Below, in pieces: positions 8,297 to 16,769 of a stretch of 34,953 nucleotides of DNA. The position numbers were made by a program, and so were the translations under genes. The stretch lies in the NCBI GenBank assembly GCA_964554105.1, contig CAZKNF010000038.1, positions 1-34,953 on the forward strand. The letters are read 5' to 3'. Below the pieces are notes generated by a model. It had not been told where the DNA came from. It did no database searches and saw only the letters and a program-made list of their open reading frames with translations. The stretch comes from CAZKNF01 sp964554105. GTDB lineage: Bacteria > Bacteroidota > Rhodothermia > Rhodothermales > VXPQ01. How positions within the stretch are numbered: the stretch's first letter is position 1; every line of letters starts with the position of its first letter.

Positions 8297-9706
8297 ATGC
8301 CCCAGCGATTCGCCGCAGCGCTGATCATACTTCCGGCCCTCTTCTTCGTCGGTTGCGCTGCGCTGCAGGCTCCCGAGGAGCCGCAGAGGCCGTCGCCGGT
8401 GTCTCCGGTCTGGAGCGAGGATGAGCTCGAGGATCATATCGAGTTCCTGAACTCGGGCGAAGCCGCTGATCGCACGACCGGCACGAGCGGATATGCCAGG
8501 GCCGCTGCCTATGTGGCGGCGCGCATGAGGGAGTTTCGCCTGCAGCCGGGGGTCGGCGACGATTTTCGAATCGTGTACCCGACGCCCATGAATTATCCTG
8601 TTACGGGCGCACTTCGTACAGTCGGCGGTGCCGATTCGACGCTGTATTACCCGGGCATCGACTTCCTGCTCCACGGCCGAACCGACTCGGCAAGCGTGGC
8701 CGTGCAGACTCTCGTCGTAACGGAGGATACGATTGGTGTATCTTCGGCACCCGCATCCCCCTTCGGCGTCGTCTTCCGTCGAGGGGAGGTGGATGGCGCG
8801 ACACTCCGGAGATGGCGCGACGCAGGGGCTGTGCTGGCGATGATAGTTCAGCCGTTGGCACCGAAGATTTACACAGATCGCGTGAGTGGATTGCTGGCCG
8901 TGCAGCTCACGTACCGGGCGGCCGAAGCCATCGTCGAAAACGACTGGGCCATGATCAGCCCGGGATCAACCATCGCCCTGGACCGGCGCATCGTTGCGCA
9001 TTCGCGATCCGACTTCCAGAAGAACGCCGGGGCAATCAACATACTTGGATCCATCGCCGGAAAGCACCCCGTAAGTTCCAGAGACGCCGTTCTCATTTGC
9101 ACCGATCTGGATGCGATGAACGCATACGCGGGTATACCGACAGTCGACTTCCAAAACTTCGGTGTCGGCGCGTCGGCGCTGCTCGAAGTCGCGCGCAATC
9201 TGGCATACGTCTCCAGGCGGTGGTCCCTTCCGGAGCGATCCGTTTTGATGGGGATCTGGTCCGGCTCACAGTTTGGCCACCAGGGACTCCGCCACTTTCT
9301 CGCGAATCCGACCTGGACGCTTGAGCGAATCACCGCTGTGATCTACGTGGGTCTCGCGGCCGATGAAGTCCCCGAGGTTCGTCGATTGGTCGAGGAGTAC
9401 GGTCTTACCTTGCAAGTTATCCCGTCACCGGACACGCCGCTGTTCGAGCGGCAGCTGGTCCTCCAGCCCGATCGAGCCCTGCTGCGCCTGGCCAGCAGTC
9501 GCGCAGGACTCGAATCATTGACGGATGCTGTTGATCCGTATGCCCTTCCCGACATGGATGCGGTCACCGCGCGCGCGGTGGAGCAGGCTGAAAGCCAGGC
9601 TGCTGAGGCGTATGACGTCCTCATGCGGGAGTCCGTCGATCCCAGGCCGTTCTATCCCGTAGCTCGTGATGCGATGGAGATCCCGTTGGAAGCGGGGAGG
9701 GAGTAA
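8297..9706 (+). CDS. M28-peptidase-like lipoprotein, probably catalytically dead
   Basis: A 469-residue exported protein. ATG 8297 opens a lipoprotein signal peptide ending FFVGC, so the mature protein is probably lipid-anchored; an upstream in-frame ATG at 8228 would bury that signal. The order matches periplasmic M28 aminopeptidases: an N-terminal helix and strand (HIEFLNSGEAADRTTGTSGY), a PA-like insert (about 135-220), then the alpha/beta core (VLICTDLDAMNAYAG, ALLEVARNL, SVLMGIWSGSQFGHQGL). Zinc ligands appear lost. The HxD motif reads TDLD (His replaced by Asp 270), the Asp-Asp/Asn pair reads Gln286-Asn287, and the Glu-Glu pair reads Ser324-Gln325. No late His motif is seen. The stop is three bases from the next gene's GTG start, so the two are probably co-translated. 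Binding or scaffold function is inferred, not shown. Confidence 0.78.
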   Translation: MPQRFAAALIILPALFFVGCAALQAPEEPQRPSPVSPVWSEDELEDHIEFLNSGEAADRTTGTSGYARAAAYVAARMREFRLQPGVGDDFRIVYPTPMNYPVTGALRTVGGADSTLYYPGIDFLLHGRTDSASVAVQTLVVTEDTIGVSSAPASPFGVVFRRGEVDGATLRRWRDAGAVLAMIVQPLAPKIYTDRVSGLLAVQLTYRAAEAIVENDWAMISPGSTIALDRRIVAHSRSDFQKNAGAINILGSIAGKHPVSSRDAVLICTDLDAMNAYAGIPTVDFQNFGVGASALLEVARNLAYVSRRWSLPERSVLMGIWSGSQFGHQGLRHFLANPTWTLERITAVIYVGLAADEVPEVRRLVEEYGLTLQVIPSPDTPLFERQLVLQPDRALLRLASSRAGLESLTDAVDPYALPDMDAVTARAVEQAESQAAEAYDVLMRESVDPRPFYPVARDAMEIPLEAGRE

Positions 9707-9709
9707 GGT

Positions 9710-10552
9710 GTGATTCCGACGCTTTTAACGGATTCGATAACACCCGATTTAGAGCGCGGTGTCCACTATGCGTTGCTCTGGGGTTTAGAGGCCGTCGAGC
9801 TGCGGAGAGTCGGCGGGGCTCTGGATCGCGTACCGCACGTGAACGAGCAGAAAGTGCACCGTCGATTGATAGAAAGCGAGATGCCGGCTCTCGCCATTTC
9901 TCCAGGAATGTTCGAGGGCGCCTTCGAAGATCGATCGACCTGGCTCAACGAGCTCGCGGCTTTCGAAGAATCGATTCGCTTCTGCCGGCGCATCGACTGT
10001 GACCGCATCGTCGTATCCAGTTTTCTCGGGTCGCTAACAAGTGAGCCGGACTGGGATGAGGTCGTCCCGTCCAGCGTCGACAGAGAGGTACAGGCGGATT
10101 CACCGATCGAATCGATCGCCGACCCGTTTCGCCGGGCAGCCGTGCAGGCGGATAAAAACGGGATTCAGTTGTGTGTATCAAATCGGGCGGACGGGCTGGT
10201 GCGAACCGGTGAACAGCTCGCGAGCCTCCTGATCGCGGTAGACCACCCGGGCGTCACGGGCGCGTGGAATCCTCTCGAAGCAGTGATCGCTGGGGAAAAC
10301 CCGGGCGACGGCCTGTCCGCACTCGAGGACCGCGTCGGTCACGTCCGATGCAGCAACGGCCGACGGACGGGGAACGGATGGGAGGCGCGATCGATAGACA
10401 GTGGCGCGGTCGATTGGGCCGATCAGATAGAGCGACTTCGCCGAATCGGATTCTCAGGAGCGATCAGCCTGGATGTACGCGTCGAGCCGAAGGCGAAGAG
10501 CGGACTCCGAGAAGCCACGGAGCTGATTCGGCTGCTGCGAACGCATCGTTGA
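9710..10552 (+). CDS. Sugar phosphate isomerase/epimerase-like TIM barrel with altered metal site
   Basis: A 280-residue protein resembling xylose-isomerase-like TIM barrels (sugar phosphate isomerase/epimerase family). The layout is typical: GVHYALLWGLEAVELR early, a middle segment DGLVRTGEQLASLLIAVDHP, and a late GFSGAISLDV strand. The residues expected to bind the metal look replaced. The Glu of the central LxLEN strand reads as LCVSN, the WDP motif as WNP, the HVHLKD motif as HVRCSN, and the final SLE as SLD. No signal peptide is seen, so it is cytoplasmic. The GTG start follows a GGGGAGGGAG ribosome site and lies three bases after the stop of the lipoprotein gene. No substrate can be inferred. 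Confidence 0.72.
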   Translation: MIPTLLTDSITPDLERGVHYALLWGLEAVELRRVGGALDRVPHVNEQKVHRRLIESEMPALAISPGMFEGAFEDRSTWLNELAAFEESIRFCRRIDCDRIVVSSFLGSLTSEPDWDEVVPSSVDREVQADSPIESIADPFRRAAVQADKNGIQLCVSNRADGLVRTGEQLASLLIAVDHPGVTGAWNPLEAVIAGENPGDGLSALEDRVGHVRCSNGRRTGNGWEARSIDSGAVDWADQIERLRRIGFSGAISLDVRVEPKAKSGLREATELIRLLRTHR

Positions 10553-10591
10553 AAACCTGTTGAACAAGCCCGAGATAATTGCGACGCCAGG

Positions 10592-11407
10592 ATGAACGTA
10601 GAAGAGCAGCGAACCGAGGTGGCGGCAGAGCCGAGCGCGCGGGCGCCGAATCCCGGGAGTGCACCGCGGCCGACGTTGGGCAGGAAGCTGCTGTTTCTGT
10701 GGTTTGCCTTCGTGGCCATCCTGTGGACCGTTCCCATGGCGGTTCGGCAGGTCGTCACCCATCAGTTCGATCCGAGCGCACGTAACTTCAAGCGTACGGC
10801 GCGGCTCTGGGGCCGCGTCATTTTCGCCCTGTCTGGAATCCGCGTGAAGGTCATCGACAGGTCGGGGCTTTCTACCAGCGAACCCCTCGTGTTTGTCTCC
10901 AACCACCAAAATCTTCTGGATATCCTCGCCCTGAGCGCCGCGCTGCCCTATCCGTTCGGGTTTCTCGCGAAGCACGAGCTCGCGCGCGTACCTTTCTTGG
11001 GATTGGCGATCCGTAATTCCGCGTCTATCTTCATCGACAAAGAAGATGCGCGGCGTGCGATAACGAGCTTGAAAGCGGCCGGACAGCGGATTCGCAGCGG
11101 GAATTCAGTGCTCGTGTTCGTCGAGGGCACACGCTCGTACAGCCCGACTCTCCAGCCGCTGAAAAAGGGAGCCTTCGCCGTCGCCGTAGAGGCCGGCGTG
11201 CCGATGGTGCCGGTGACCATTATCGATGCCTATCGCCTTATGAATGAGAAGGACCGTTTGATGCGTCCCGGTACGATTCATATCGTCATAGGGCAGCCGA
11301 TCGATCTCGACGGCAAAACTCGGCGAGATATCCCGGCGTTGATGGACGGCATCCGCGCCGTCATGAATGCAACGCTGTCAGCTCCGAACCTCAATCCTGA
11401 AGGCTAA
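10592..11407 (+). CDS. plsC: 1-acyl-sn-glycerol-3-phosphate acyltransferase (PlsC-like)
   Basis: A 271-residue membrane-associated acyltransferase that puts the second acyl chain on lysophosphatidic acid to give phosphatidic acid. It carries the HX4D catalytic motif as NHQNLLD, the glycerophosphate-binding motif as FVEGTRS (most family members have FPEGTRS), and a VPMVPVTI block near residue 205. A hydrophobic helix lies at about 32-50 after a Pro/Ala/Arg-rich N-terminal tail of about 30 residues. ATG 10592 follows a GCCAGG sequence. It sits 39 bases after the TIM-barrel gene and 16 bases before gatC. Confidence 0.9.
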   Translation: MNVEEQRTEVAAEPSARAPNPGSAPRPTLGRKLLFLWFAFVAILWTVPMAVRQVVTHQFDPSARNFKRTARLWGRVIFALSGIRVKVIDRSGLSTSEPLVFVSNHQNLLDILALSAALPYPFGFLAKHELARVPFLGLAIRNSASIFIDKEDARRAITSLKAAGQRIRSGNSVLVFVEGTRSYSPTLQPLKKGAFAVAVEAGVPMVPVTIIDAYRLMNEKDRLMRPGTIHIVIGQPIDLDGKTRRDIPALMDGIRAVMNATLSAPNLNPEG

Positions 11408-11423
11408 GACGCTCAAACCTACC

Positions 11424-11711
11424 ATGTCCGTCACGATCGAACAAGTACGCTACATCGCTACGCTGGCTCGCCTCCGCTTTACCGACGAAGAGGAAAAGCG
11501 ACTCGCCGCGCAGATGAATGAAATCCTTGGGTACGTTCATAAACTCGACGAGCTCGACACGTCCGGTGTGCCGCCGATGTCGCACGTCCTCGATCTACAC
11601 AACGTCTTTCGCCAGGACGTGGCGGAGGCCCGCATCTCCCGCGATGAAGCGCTGAAGAACGCTCCCGATGCCGACAGCGTCTATATTCGGGCGCCCAAGG
11701 TCATCGAATAA
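11424..11711 (+). CDS. gatC: Aspartyl/glutamyl-tRNA amidotransferase subunit C
   Basis: A 95-residue GatC, the small subunit that wraps and stabilises the GatAB amidotransferase, which converts misacylated Asp-tRNA(Asn) or Glu-tRNA(Gln) to the amidated form. The full family pattern is visible: an N-terminal helix VRYIATLARLRFTDEE, MNEILGYVHKLDELDTS, the conserved Pro-rich SGVPPMSHV segment and a C-terminal FRQD...VYIRAPKVIE. Length is normal. ATG 11424 begins at the usual position for the family; a longer frame exists upstream but overlaps plsC and is not conserved-looking. gatA and gatB are not in this window. Confidence 0.94.
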   Translation: MSVTIEQVRYIATLARLRFTDEEEKRLAAQMNEILGYVHKLDELDTSGVPPMSHVLDLHNVFRQDVAEARISRDEALKNAPDADSVYIRAPKVIE

Positions 11712-11720
11712 CAATCCTCC

Positions 11721-14261
11721 ATGGCTCGACAGTCCAAGAAGCGCCCCGGGTCGGCCGCGATCAATGGCGAGACCTGGTGGGAGGGTTTACCCGCCCGTAC
11801 GCAGCACGTCGTCTGCATTCTGGCGCTATGCGCCATTGCATTCGGATTCTACGCCCCAGTGGTATTCTCGGGCGAATCCTTAATCGGGGGCGACACCGTA
11901 CGCTGGAGGGCGATGGCGGAGTTCGTCCTGGAATATCAGGAAGAAACCGGCGAGTCCGCGCTCTGGGCGCCGAACGCCTTCGCCGGCATGCCGGCGTACA
12001 TGATCTCGTACGCCGAACAAATTCCGGGACTCGACGACATCCCGGCACTGCTTCGCGGCGTCATCTGGCCGGTCTCGCATTTTCTGTTTCTGCTGCTCGG
12101 CACCTACCTGCTCGTCGTCTTTCTGACGAGCAACAAGCTCGCCGGCGTCTTTGCGGCTGCTGCATATGGTCTGACGACCTACATGCCGGTCATCCTCGTA
12201 TCCGGGCACAATTCGAAGTACATCGCCCTGTGCTATGCCCCCTGGCTGGTCCTCGCTTTTGCCTACGCGCTGCGAAAACCCAAACTGCTGTCGGCGCTCC
12301 TCTTTGCCATCGCGCTGGGTGTCAACCTGCGTGCCGGACACGTTCAGATTACGTACTACGTCACCTTTCTCATGGGAATCTGGTGGATCGTGGAGCTCAT
12401 CGCCTCGATCCGAAGCAAGGAGCTAAAATCCTTCGCTGCCTCGACCGGATGGCTGGCACTCGGCTCGGTGCTCGCCCTGCTGATGGTCGCACAGCCCTAC
12501 CTCGCCAACATGGAGTACAAGCGATACACGATCCGCGGAGCGGTGGAGGCCGGAACCGCTGGGCTCGACTGGTCCTACGCCATGAGTTGGAGCCAGGGGT
12601 TCGGTGAGCTCATCACGCTCGTCGCGGCGGATGCGTTCGGTGGCGCGAGCCCCACCTACTGGGGGCCGAAGCCGTTTACCGGAGGGCCGCACTACGTGGG
12701 CGTGATCGTCCTCGCGTTTGCAGTTCTTGCGCTGGTCCTGCGACGGCGTGCTGTCGTGGTCGGATTTGGAGTGGCCGCCCTCATCATGATCCTGTTCGCT
12801 CTCGGCGAACATTTCGCTGCGCTGAATCAGGTGATGTACGACTATTTCCCGCTTTTCAATGCATTCAGAGTGCCCGAGACGTGGTTGAGCATAGTGGCCT
12901 TCGCGCTCGCCGTCTTGGCCGGCACCGGCCTTCATTACGCCGGCATGTCGGAAGTGACCGACGACGAACGAAACTCGACCGATCGATCGGTTTACGGCGT
13001 CTTCGGAGGAATCGGTGCGTTTCTCGTTCTCCTCCTGCTGTTCGGTGACGTGTTGTTCGGCTTCGGCAAACCGCAAGAGGCCGAGCAGCTCACGCAGCAA
13101 GTGATGCAGCAGTATCCGGATGTTTCGCCTGACGATCCTCAGGTCACCCAGTTCGTTCGCGAAACACTCGCCGACCTGCGTGAGGAGCGAACGGCCATCT
13201 ATACCGACGAGCTGGTGCGGGCGCTCATTTTCCTTTTCCTCGCGGGCGCGATCCTCATACTATACCGCCGAAGGAAGGTACCCAGGTGGATGATGCAGGG
13301 CGCGCTCGTCCTCCTCGTGGTAGTCGACCTGTGGGGCGTTGGCCGGCGCTATCTAAACGAAGAATCTCTAGTTCGCGCCGTCGATGTCGAGGATCAAATC
13401 GCTACGTACGATTTCGATGAGTTCATCATCCAGCGACGTGAGGAGGCCGGTGGACACGGTCGTTTCCGTGTGCTATCCCTCGAATCAGGCAATCCGTTCA
13501 CGAACGCGCGTCCGTCCTACCATCACGAATCGCTCGGAGGCTACCACGGCGCGAAGCTTCGTCTTTTTCAGGATTATATCGACGAGATTTTTGTCGATCC
13601 GGCGACCGGCGTTCCTACCGAAAACGCGCTCGATCTCCTTAACACACGGTACATCGTCGCTGGCGGCGTGCTCCCAGGGACGGAGCCGGTCTATCAAAGC
13701 GAACAGACACAACTGTACGTGCTTCAGAATCCCGATGCCGTCGATAGAGCCTTCTTCGTCGGTGACATCGACGTGATGGAGGATGAGAGCGCCGTTCTGG
13801 AGCGGATTCGAAGTCCTGAATTCGATCCGAATCAAACCGCCATTCTGCCTGAACCTATCGAGTTCGACGTGACGCCGATCGATTCCGCCAGCACCGTCGA
13901 CGTCGAGATCGAATCGTACTCGCCGCGCGAAATCGAATGGAACGTGCAGACGGACGCCCCCCGGCTCCTCGTAGTAAGCGAGGTCTATTATCCTGCAGGA
14001 TGGAGAGCCTATGTGGATGACTCCGAGGTCCCGATTCATAGGGCTGACTATCTTCTCCGAGCGGTGCCCGTACCTGAAGGCGAACACCGCGTCGTGATGC
14101 GGTTTGAACCTGTCAGCCATCGCGCTGGAGTCTGGATCAGCGGCCTGTCTGCTCTGCTGGTGTATGGATTGACGATCGCCGTCATCGGCCGGGGCTTGAT
14201 TCGTCGACGGAAGCCGCCGTCGGAAGAGGCCGAACCGCAGACTGAAGAGCTCTCGGCTTGA
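11721..14261 (+). CDS. YfhO-family large membrane protein (GT-C-like)
   Basis: An 846-residue polytopic protein of the YfhO family, thought to be a GT-C-fold glycosyltransferase-like enzyme acting on lipid-linked sugars. About 12 transmembrane helices occupy residues 25-520. The first periplasmic loop carries GGDTVRWRAMAEF and WAPNAFAGMPAY, typical of the family and containing an acidic pair where GT-C enzymes hold the catalytic Asp. The C-terminal third is a soluble periplasmic domain ending in YYPAGWRAYVDDSEV and VPEGEHRVVMRFEP, the characteristic YfhO ending, followed by a final helix and a charged tail. It starts nine bases after gatC and is followed 31 bases later by a glycosyltransferase, so a role in envelope glycan assembly is plausible. 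Substrate unknown. Confidence 0.88.
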   Translation: MARQSKKRPGSAAINGETWWEGLPARTQHVVCILALCAIAFGFYAPVVFSGESLIGGDTVRWRAMAEFVLEYQEETGESALWAPNAFAGMPAYMISYAEQIPGLDDIPALLRGVIWPVSHFLFLLLGTYLLVVFLTSNKLAGVFAAAAYGLTTYMPVILVSGHNSKYIALCYAPWLVLAFAYALRKPKLLSALLFAIALGVNLRAGHVQITYYVTFLMGIWWIVELIASIRSKELKSFAASTGWLALGSVLALLMVAQPYLANMEYKRYTIRGAVEAGTAGLDWSYAMSWSQGFGELITLVAADAFGGASPTYWGPKPFTGGPHYVGVIVLAFAVLALVLRRRAVVVGFGVAALIMILFALGEHFAALNQVMYDYFPLFNAFRVPETWLSIVAFALAVLAGTGLHYAGMSEVTDDERNSTDRSVYGVFGGIGAFLVLLLLFGDVLFGFGKPQEAEQLTQQVMQQYPDVSPDDPQVTQFVRETLADLREERTAIYTDELVRALIFLFLAGAILILYRRRKVPRWMMQGALVLLVVVDLWGVGRRYLNEESLVRAVDVEDQIATYDFDEFIIQRREEAGGHGRFRVLSLESGNPFTNARPSYHHESLGGYHGAKLRLFQDYIDEIFVDPATGVPTENALDLLNTRYIVAGGVLPGTEPVYQSEQTQLYVLQNPDAVDRAFFVGDIDVMEDESAVLERIRSPEFDPNQTAILPEPIEFDVTPIDSASTVDVEIESYSPREIEWNVQTDAPRLLVVSEVYYPAGWRAYVDDSEVPIHRADYLLRAVPVPEGEHRVVMRFEPVSHRAGVWISGLSALLVYGLTIAVIGRGLIRRRKPPSEEAEPQTEELSA

Positions 14262-14292
14262 CTACGACTCCCGCGTCGACAGACCATTGCCC

Positions 14293-15675
14293 ATGAATGC
14301 ATCCCACACGCTGCGGCGCGACAGACCTGATGTCTCCGAGGCGCCGCGTCGGGTGCTCTTTGTGAGCTACTACTTTCCACCCTCAGGTGGACCGGGCGTG
14401 CAGCGAAGCTTGAAGTTCACGAAGTACCTTCCACAGTACGGGTGGCAGCCGACCGTTTTGACCGTCGCGCCCGAACACGCTTCCTATCCGGACCTCGACC
14501 CCGATCTGAGCGACGAGGTGCCGCCGTCCGTAGATGTTGAACGTACCTACGCCTGGGATCCTTATGCCCTTTATGCCAGAATCCTTCAAAAGCGAAAAGA
14601 AGATGTAGTCTCCGTGGGATTTCTCGGCGAAGCTAGCATGAACCTTCGTCAGCGCATCGCACGATGGATTCGTGCAAACGTGTTTCTTCCCGATGCGCGT
14701 GTGGGCTGGGTACCGTTCGCGGTGAAGCGCGGCGATGACCTGCTCCGCCGCCAACGGTTCGATGCCATTCTCACCACCGGACCCCCACATTCCACTCATC
14801 TGGTGGGCGCGGTCCTCGCACAGCGCCATAGTATCCCCTGGGTGGCCGACTTCCGCGATCCGTGGACTGAAATAGACTACTACGCAGACCTCCCGATGAC
14901 GCGCCCTGCTCGGATAATCGACACCATGATGGAGCGGTTCGTGCTGCGACGAGCGACCGCTGGCGCGGTCGTTAGTGAGGTGATGAAGGATCAGTTTCGG
15001 CGCTCCGGCCCGCTCCCGATTGAGGTCATCGAGAATGGATTTGATCCTGCAGATCTTGATCGCGCTGCGGTCCCGGACCCGCCGGTCGACCGATTCATTC
15101 TTGCACACATCGGAAATCTCAACGAGTCACGCAATCCGCACGCACTCTGGAAGGCGCTCGCCGCGTTGAATCCCGACGAGACAATGCCGATGTTCAGCGT
15201 GATTTTTATCGGAAACGTCGAACCGGCCGTGCTGATCGCCTCTAAACGCTACGGACTGGAGGATCGGGTCGAAACGACGCCTTACCTTCCGCACGCCGAT
15301 GCGCTGCGGAGGATGCAGAGCAGCACCATGTTGCTCCTCTCTATCAATCGAGTCGACGGCGCCGAGGGAATCGTCACCGGCAAGGTCTACGAGTATGTGG
15401 CATCGGGACGGCCCGTGATCGGGATAGGTCCGATCGACGGCGACGCGGCACGCGTCGTGCACGACTCCGGCGCCGGGCGCATGTTCGATTACGAGGATGC
15501 GGCCGCCATCGCGTCGCACCTCCGGAAAAGCTACGACGACTGGGCCGCGGGCGCGACGCTGCAAGGTGCTTCCCATTCCGCCGCACAGCGGTACAGCCGC
15601 CGGGAGCAGGCTGCCGCGCTGGCACGGCTTCTCGAGAGAACGAGCCTCGAGCGTTCGAGACACCGCGAAATCTAA
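14293..15675 (+). CDS. GT4-family glycosyltransferase
   Basis: A 460-residue GT-B fold glycosyltransferase. The N-terminal domain begins with RRVLFVSYYFPPSGGPGVQR, the common opening of this group, and TTGPPHSTHLVG follows. The C-terminal nucleotide-sugar domain has FILAHIGNLNESRNP and GIVTGKVYEYVASGRPVIGIG, which carries the acidic EX7E-like site. No transmembrane helix is seen, so it acts at the cytoplasmic face of the inner membrane. ATG 14293 is chosen over TTG 14287. It opens the polysaccharide block and ends 19 bases before wecB. Sugar specificity cannot be read. Confidence 0.86.
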   Translation: MNASHTLRRDRPDVSEAPRRVLFVSYYFPPSGGPGVQRSLKFTKYLPQYGWQPTVLTVAPEHASYPDLDPDLSDEVPPSVDVERTYAWDPYALYARILQKRKEDVVSVGFLGEASMNLRQRIARWIRANVFLPDARVGWVPFAVKRGDDLLRRQRFDAILTTGPPHSTHLVGAVLAQRHSIPWVADFRDPWTEIDYYADLPMTRPARIIDTMMERFVLRRATAGAVVSEVMKDQFRRSGPLPIEVIENGFDPADLDRAAVPDPPVDRFILAHIGNLNESRNPHALWKALAALNPDETMPMFSVIFIGNVEPAVLIASKRYGLEDRVETTPYLPHADALRRMQSSTMLLLSINRVDGAEGIVTGKVYEYVASGRPVIGIGPIDGDAARVVHDSGAGRMFDYEDAAAIASHLRKSYDDWAAGATLQGASHSAAQRYSRREQAAALARLLERTSLERSRHREI

Positions 15676-15694
15676 CCCAGGACGAACGACGCCT

Positions 15695-16741
15695 ATGCGA
15701 ATCGCCACCATCGTCGGCGCTCGCCCCCAGTTCATAAAGGCCGCAGTCGTGAGCCGTGCGCTCAAAAATGCCGGGGTCGACGAAGTCCTGATCCACACCG
15801 GGCAGCATTACGACGAAGAAATGAGCGCCGTGTTTTTCGACGAGCTCGAACTACCACGGCCTGCCGTAAATCTGAACGTCGGGTCAGGTTCTCATGCCGC
15901 ACAGACCGGCGAAATGCTCGTGCGCCTTGAATCATTTCTGCTCGAGACCGCGTCGCCGGACTTTGTGCTCGTCTACGGCGATACGAACAGTACGATCGCG
16001 GGCGCACTCGTCGCGTCTAAGCTGCACATGCCGGTCGCGCACGTCGAAGCCGGACTTCGATCCTTTAATCGAAAAATGCCGGAGGAAATAAACCGTGTCG
16101 TGACCGACAGACTCTCGGCGATTCTGTTCTGTCCCACGCAGACGGCCGTCGACAATCTGGCCGCGGAGGGCGTTACGGACGGAGTCCATCTCACCGGCGA
16201 CGTGATGCTCGATGCGACGCTGCTGTTCGCGGATCTCGCTGAACAACATGCGCCTGCCGAAGATCTTGCAGATCAAACGCCGGGCGGGTACGTTGTGGCC
16301 ACGATTCACCGCGCCGAAAACACCGATGTCCGCGACCGCCTCGAGGGCATCCTCGCCGGACTCGGCCGGATCAAATCTCCTGTCATTCTCCCTCTACATC
16401 CACGCACGCGAGTGCGGCTTGATGGATTTAAGATACCTGAGAATGTTCAGATCACAACACCGGTCGGCTATCTGTCGATGCTTTCCCTTATTAAGAAGGC
16501 TCGCGCCGTATTGACGGATTCCGGCGGCCTGCAAAAGGAGGCGATATGGCTCGGCGTTCCGTGTGTTACACTGCGGGACGAAACGGAATGGGTAGAGACA
16601 TTGGAACGTGGCTGGAACCAGATCGTGGGCGCCGACGCGGACCGCATTGAAGCCGCCATCGCGACGCCGCCCGAGGCACCCGCGCCGCAGTTCGCAGAGC
16701 CGGGAGCGGCCGAGCGTATCGTCGCGTTACTTACGAAGTGA
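15695..16741 (+). CDS. wecB: UDP-N-acetylglucosamine 2-epimerase (non-hydrolysing)
   Basis: A 348-residue cytoplasmic enzyme interconverting UDP-GlcNAc and UDP-ManNAc. Every family hallmark is present: the opening MRIATIVGARPQFIKAA, HTGQHYD, the VYGDTNST loop (Asp), VAHVEAGLRS (Glu), MPEEINR (Glu), ATIHRAENT (His) and the UDP-binding LTDSGGLQKEA, ending with ERGWNQIVG. Length is normal. ATG 15695 sits at the family start; a longer in-frame extension overlaps the preceding glycosyltransferase and is rejected. It supplies a ManNAc donor for the neighbouring glycosyltransferases and perhaps for the pyruvyltransferase two genes on. Confidence 0.95.
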   Translation: MRIATIVGARPQFIKAAVVSRALKNAGVDEVLIHTGQHYDEEMSAVFFDELELPRPAVNLNVGSGSHAAQTGEMLVRLESFLLETASPDFVLVYGDTNSTIAGALVASKLHMPVAHVEAGLRSFNRKMPEEINRVVTDRLSAILFCPTQTAVDNLAAEGVTDGVHLTGDVMLDATLLFADLAEQHAPAEDLADQTPGGYVVATIHRAENTDVRDRLEGILAGLGRIKSPVILPLHPRTRVRLDGFKIPENVQITTPVGYLSMLSLIKKARAVLTDSGGLQKEAIWLGVPCVTLRDETEWVETLERGWNQIVGADADRIEAAIATPPEAPAPQFAEPGAAERIVALLTK

Positions 16742-16769
16742 TTTCGATCGAAAAGACGACCTCCCCAGA

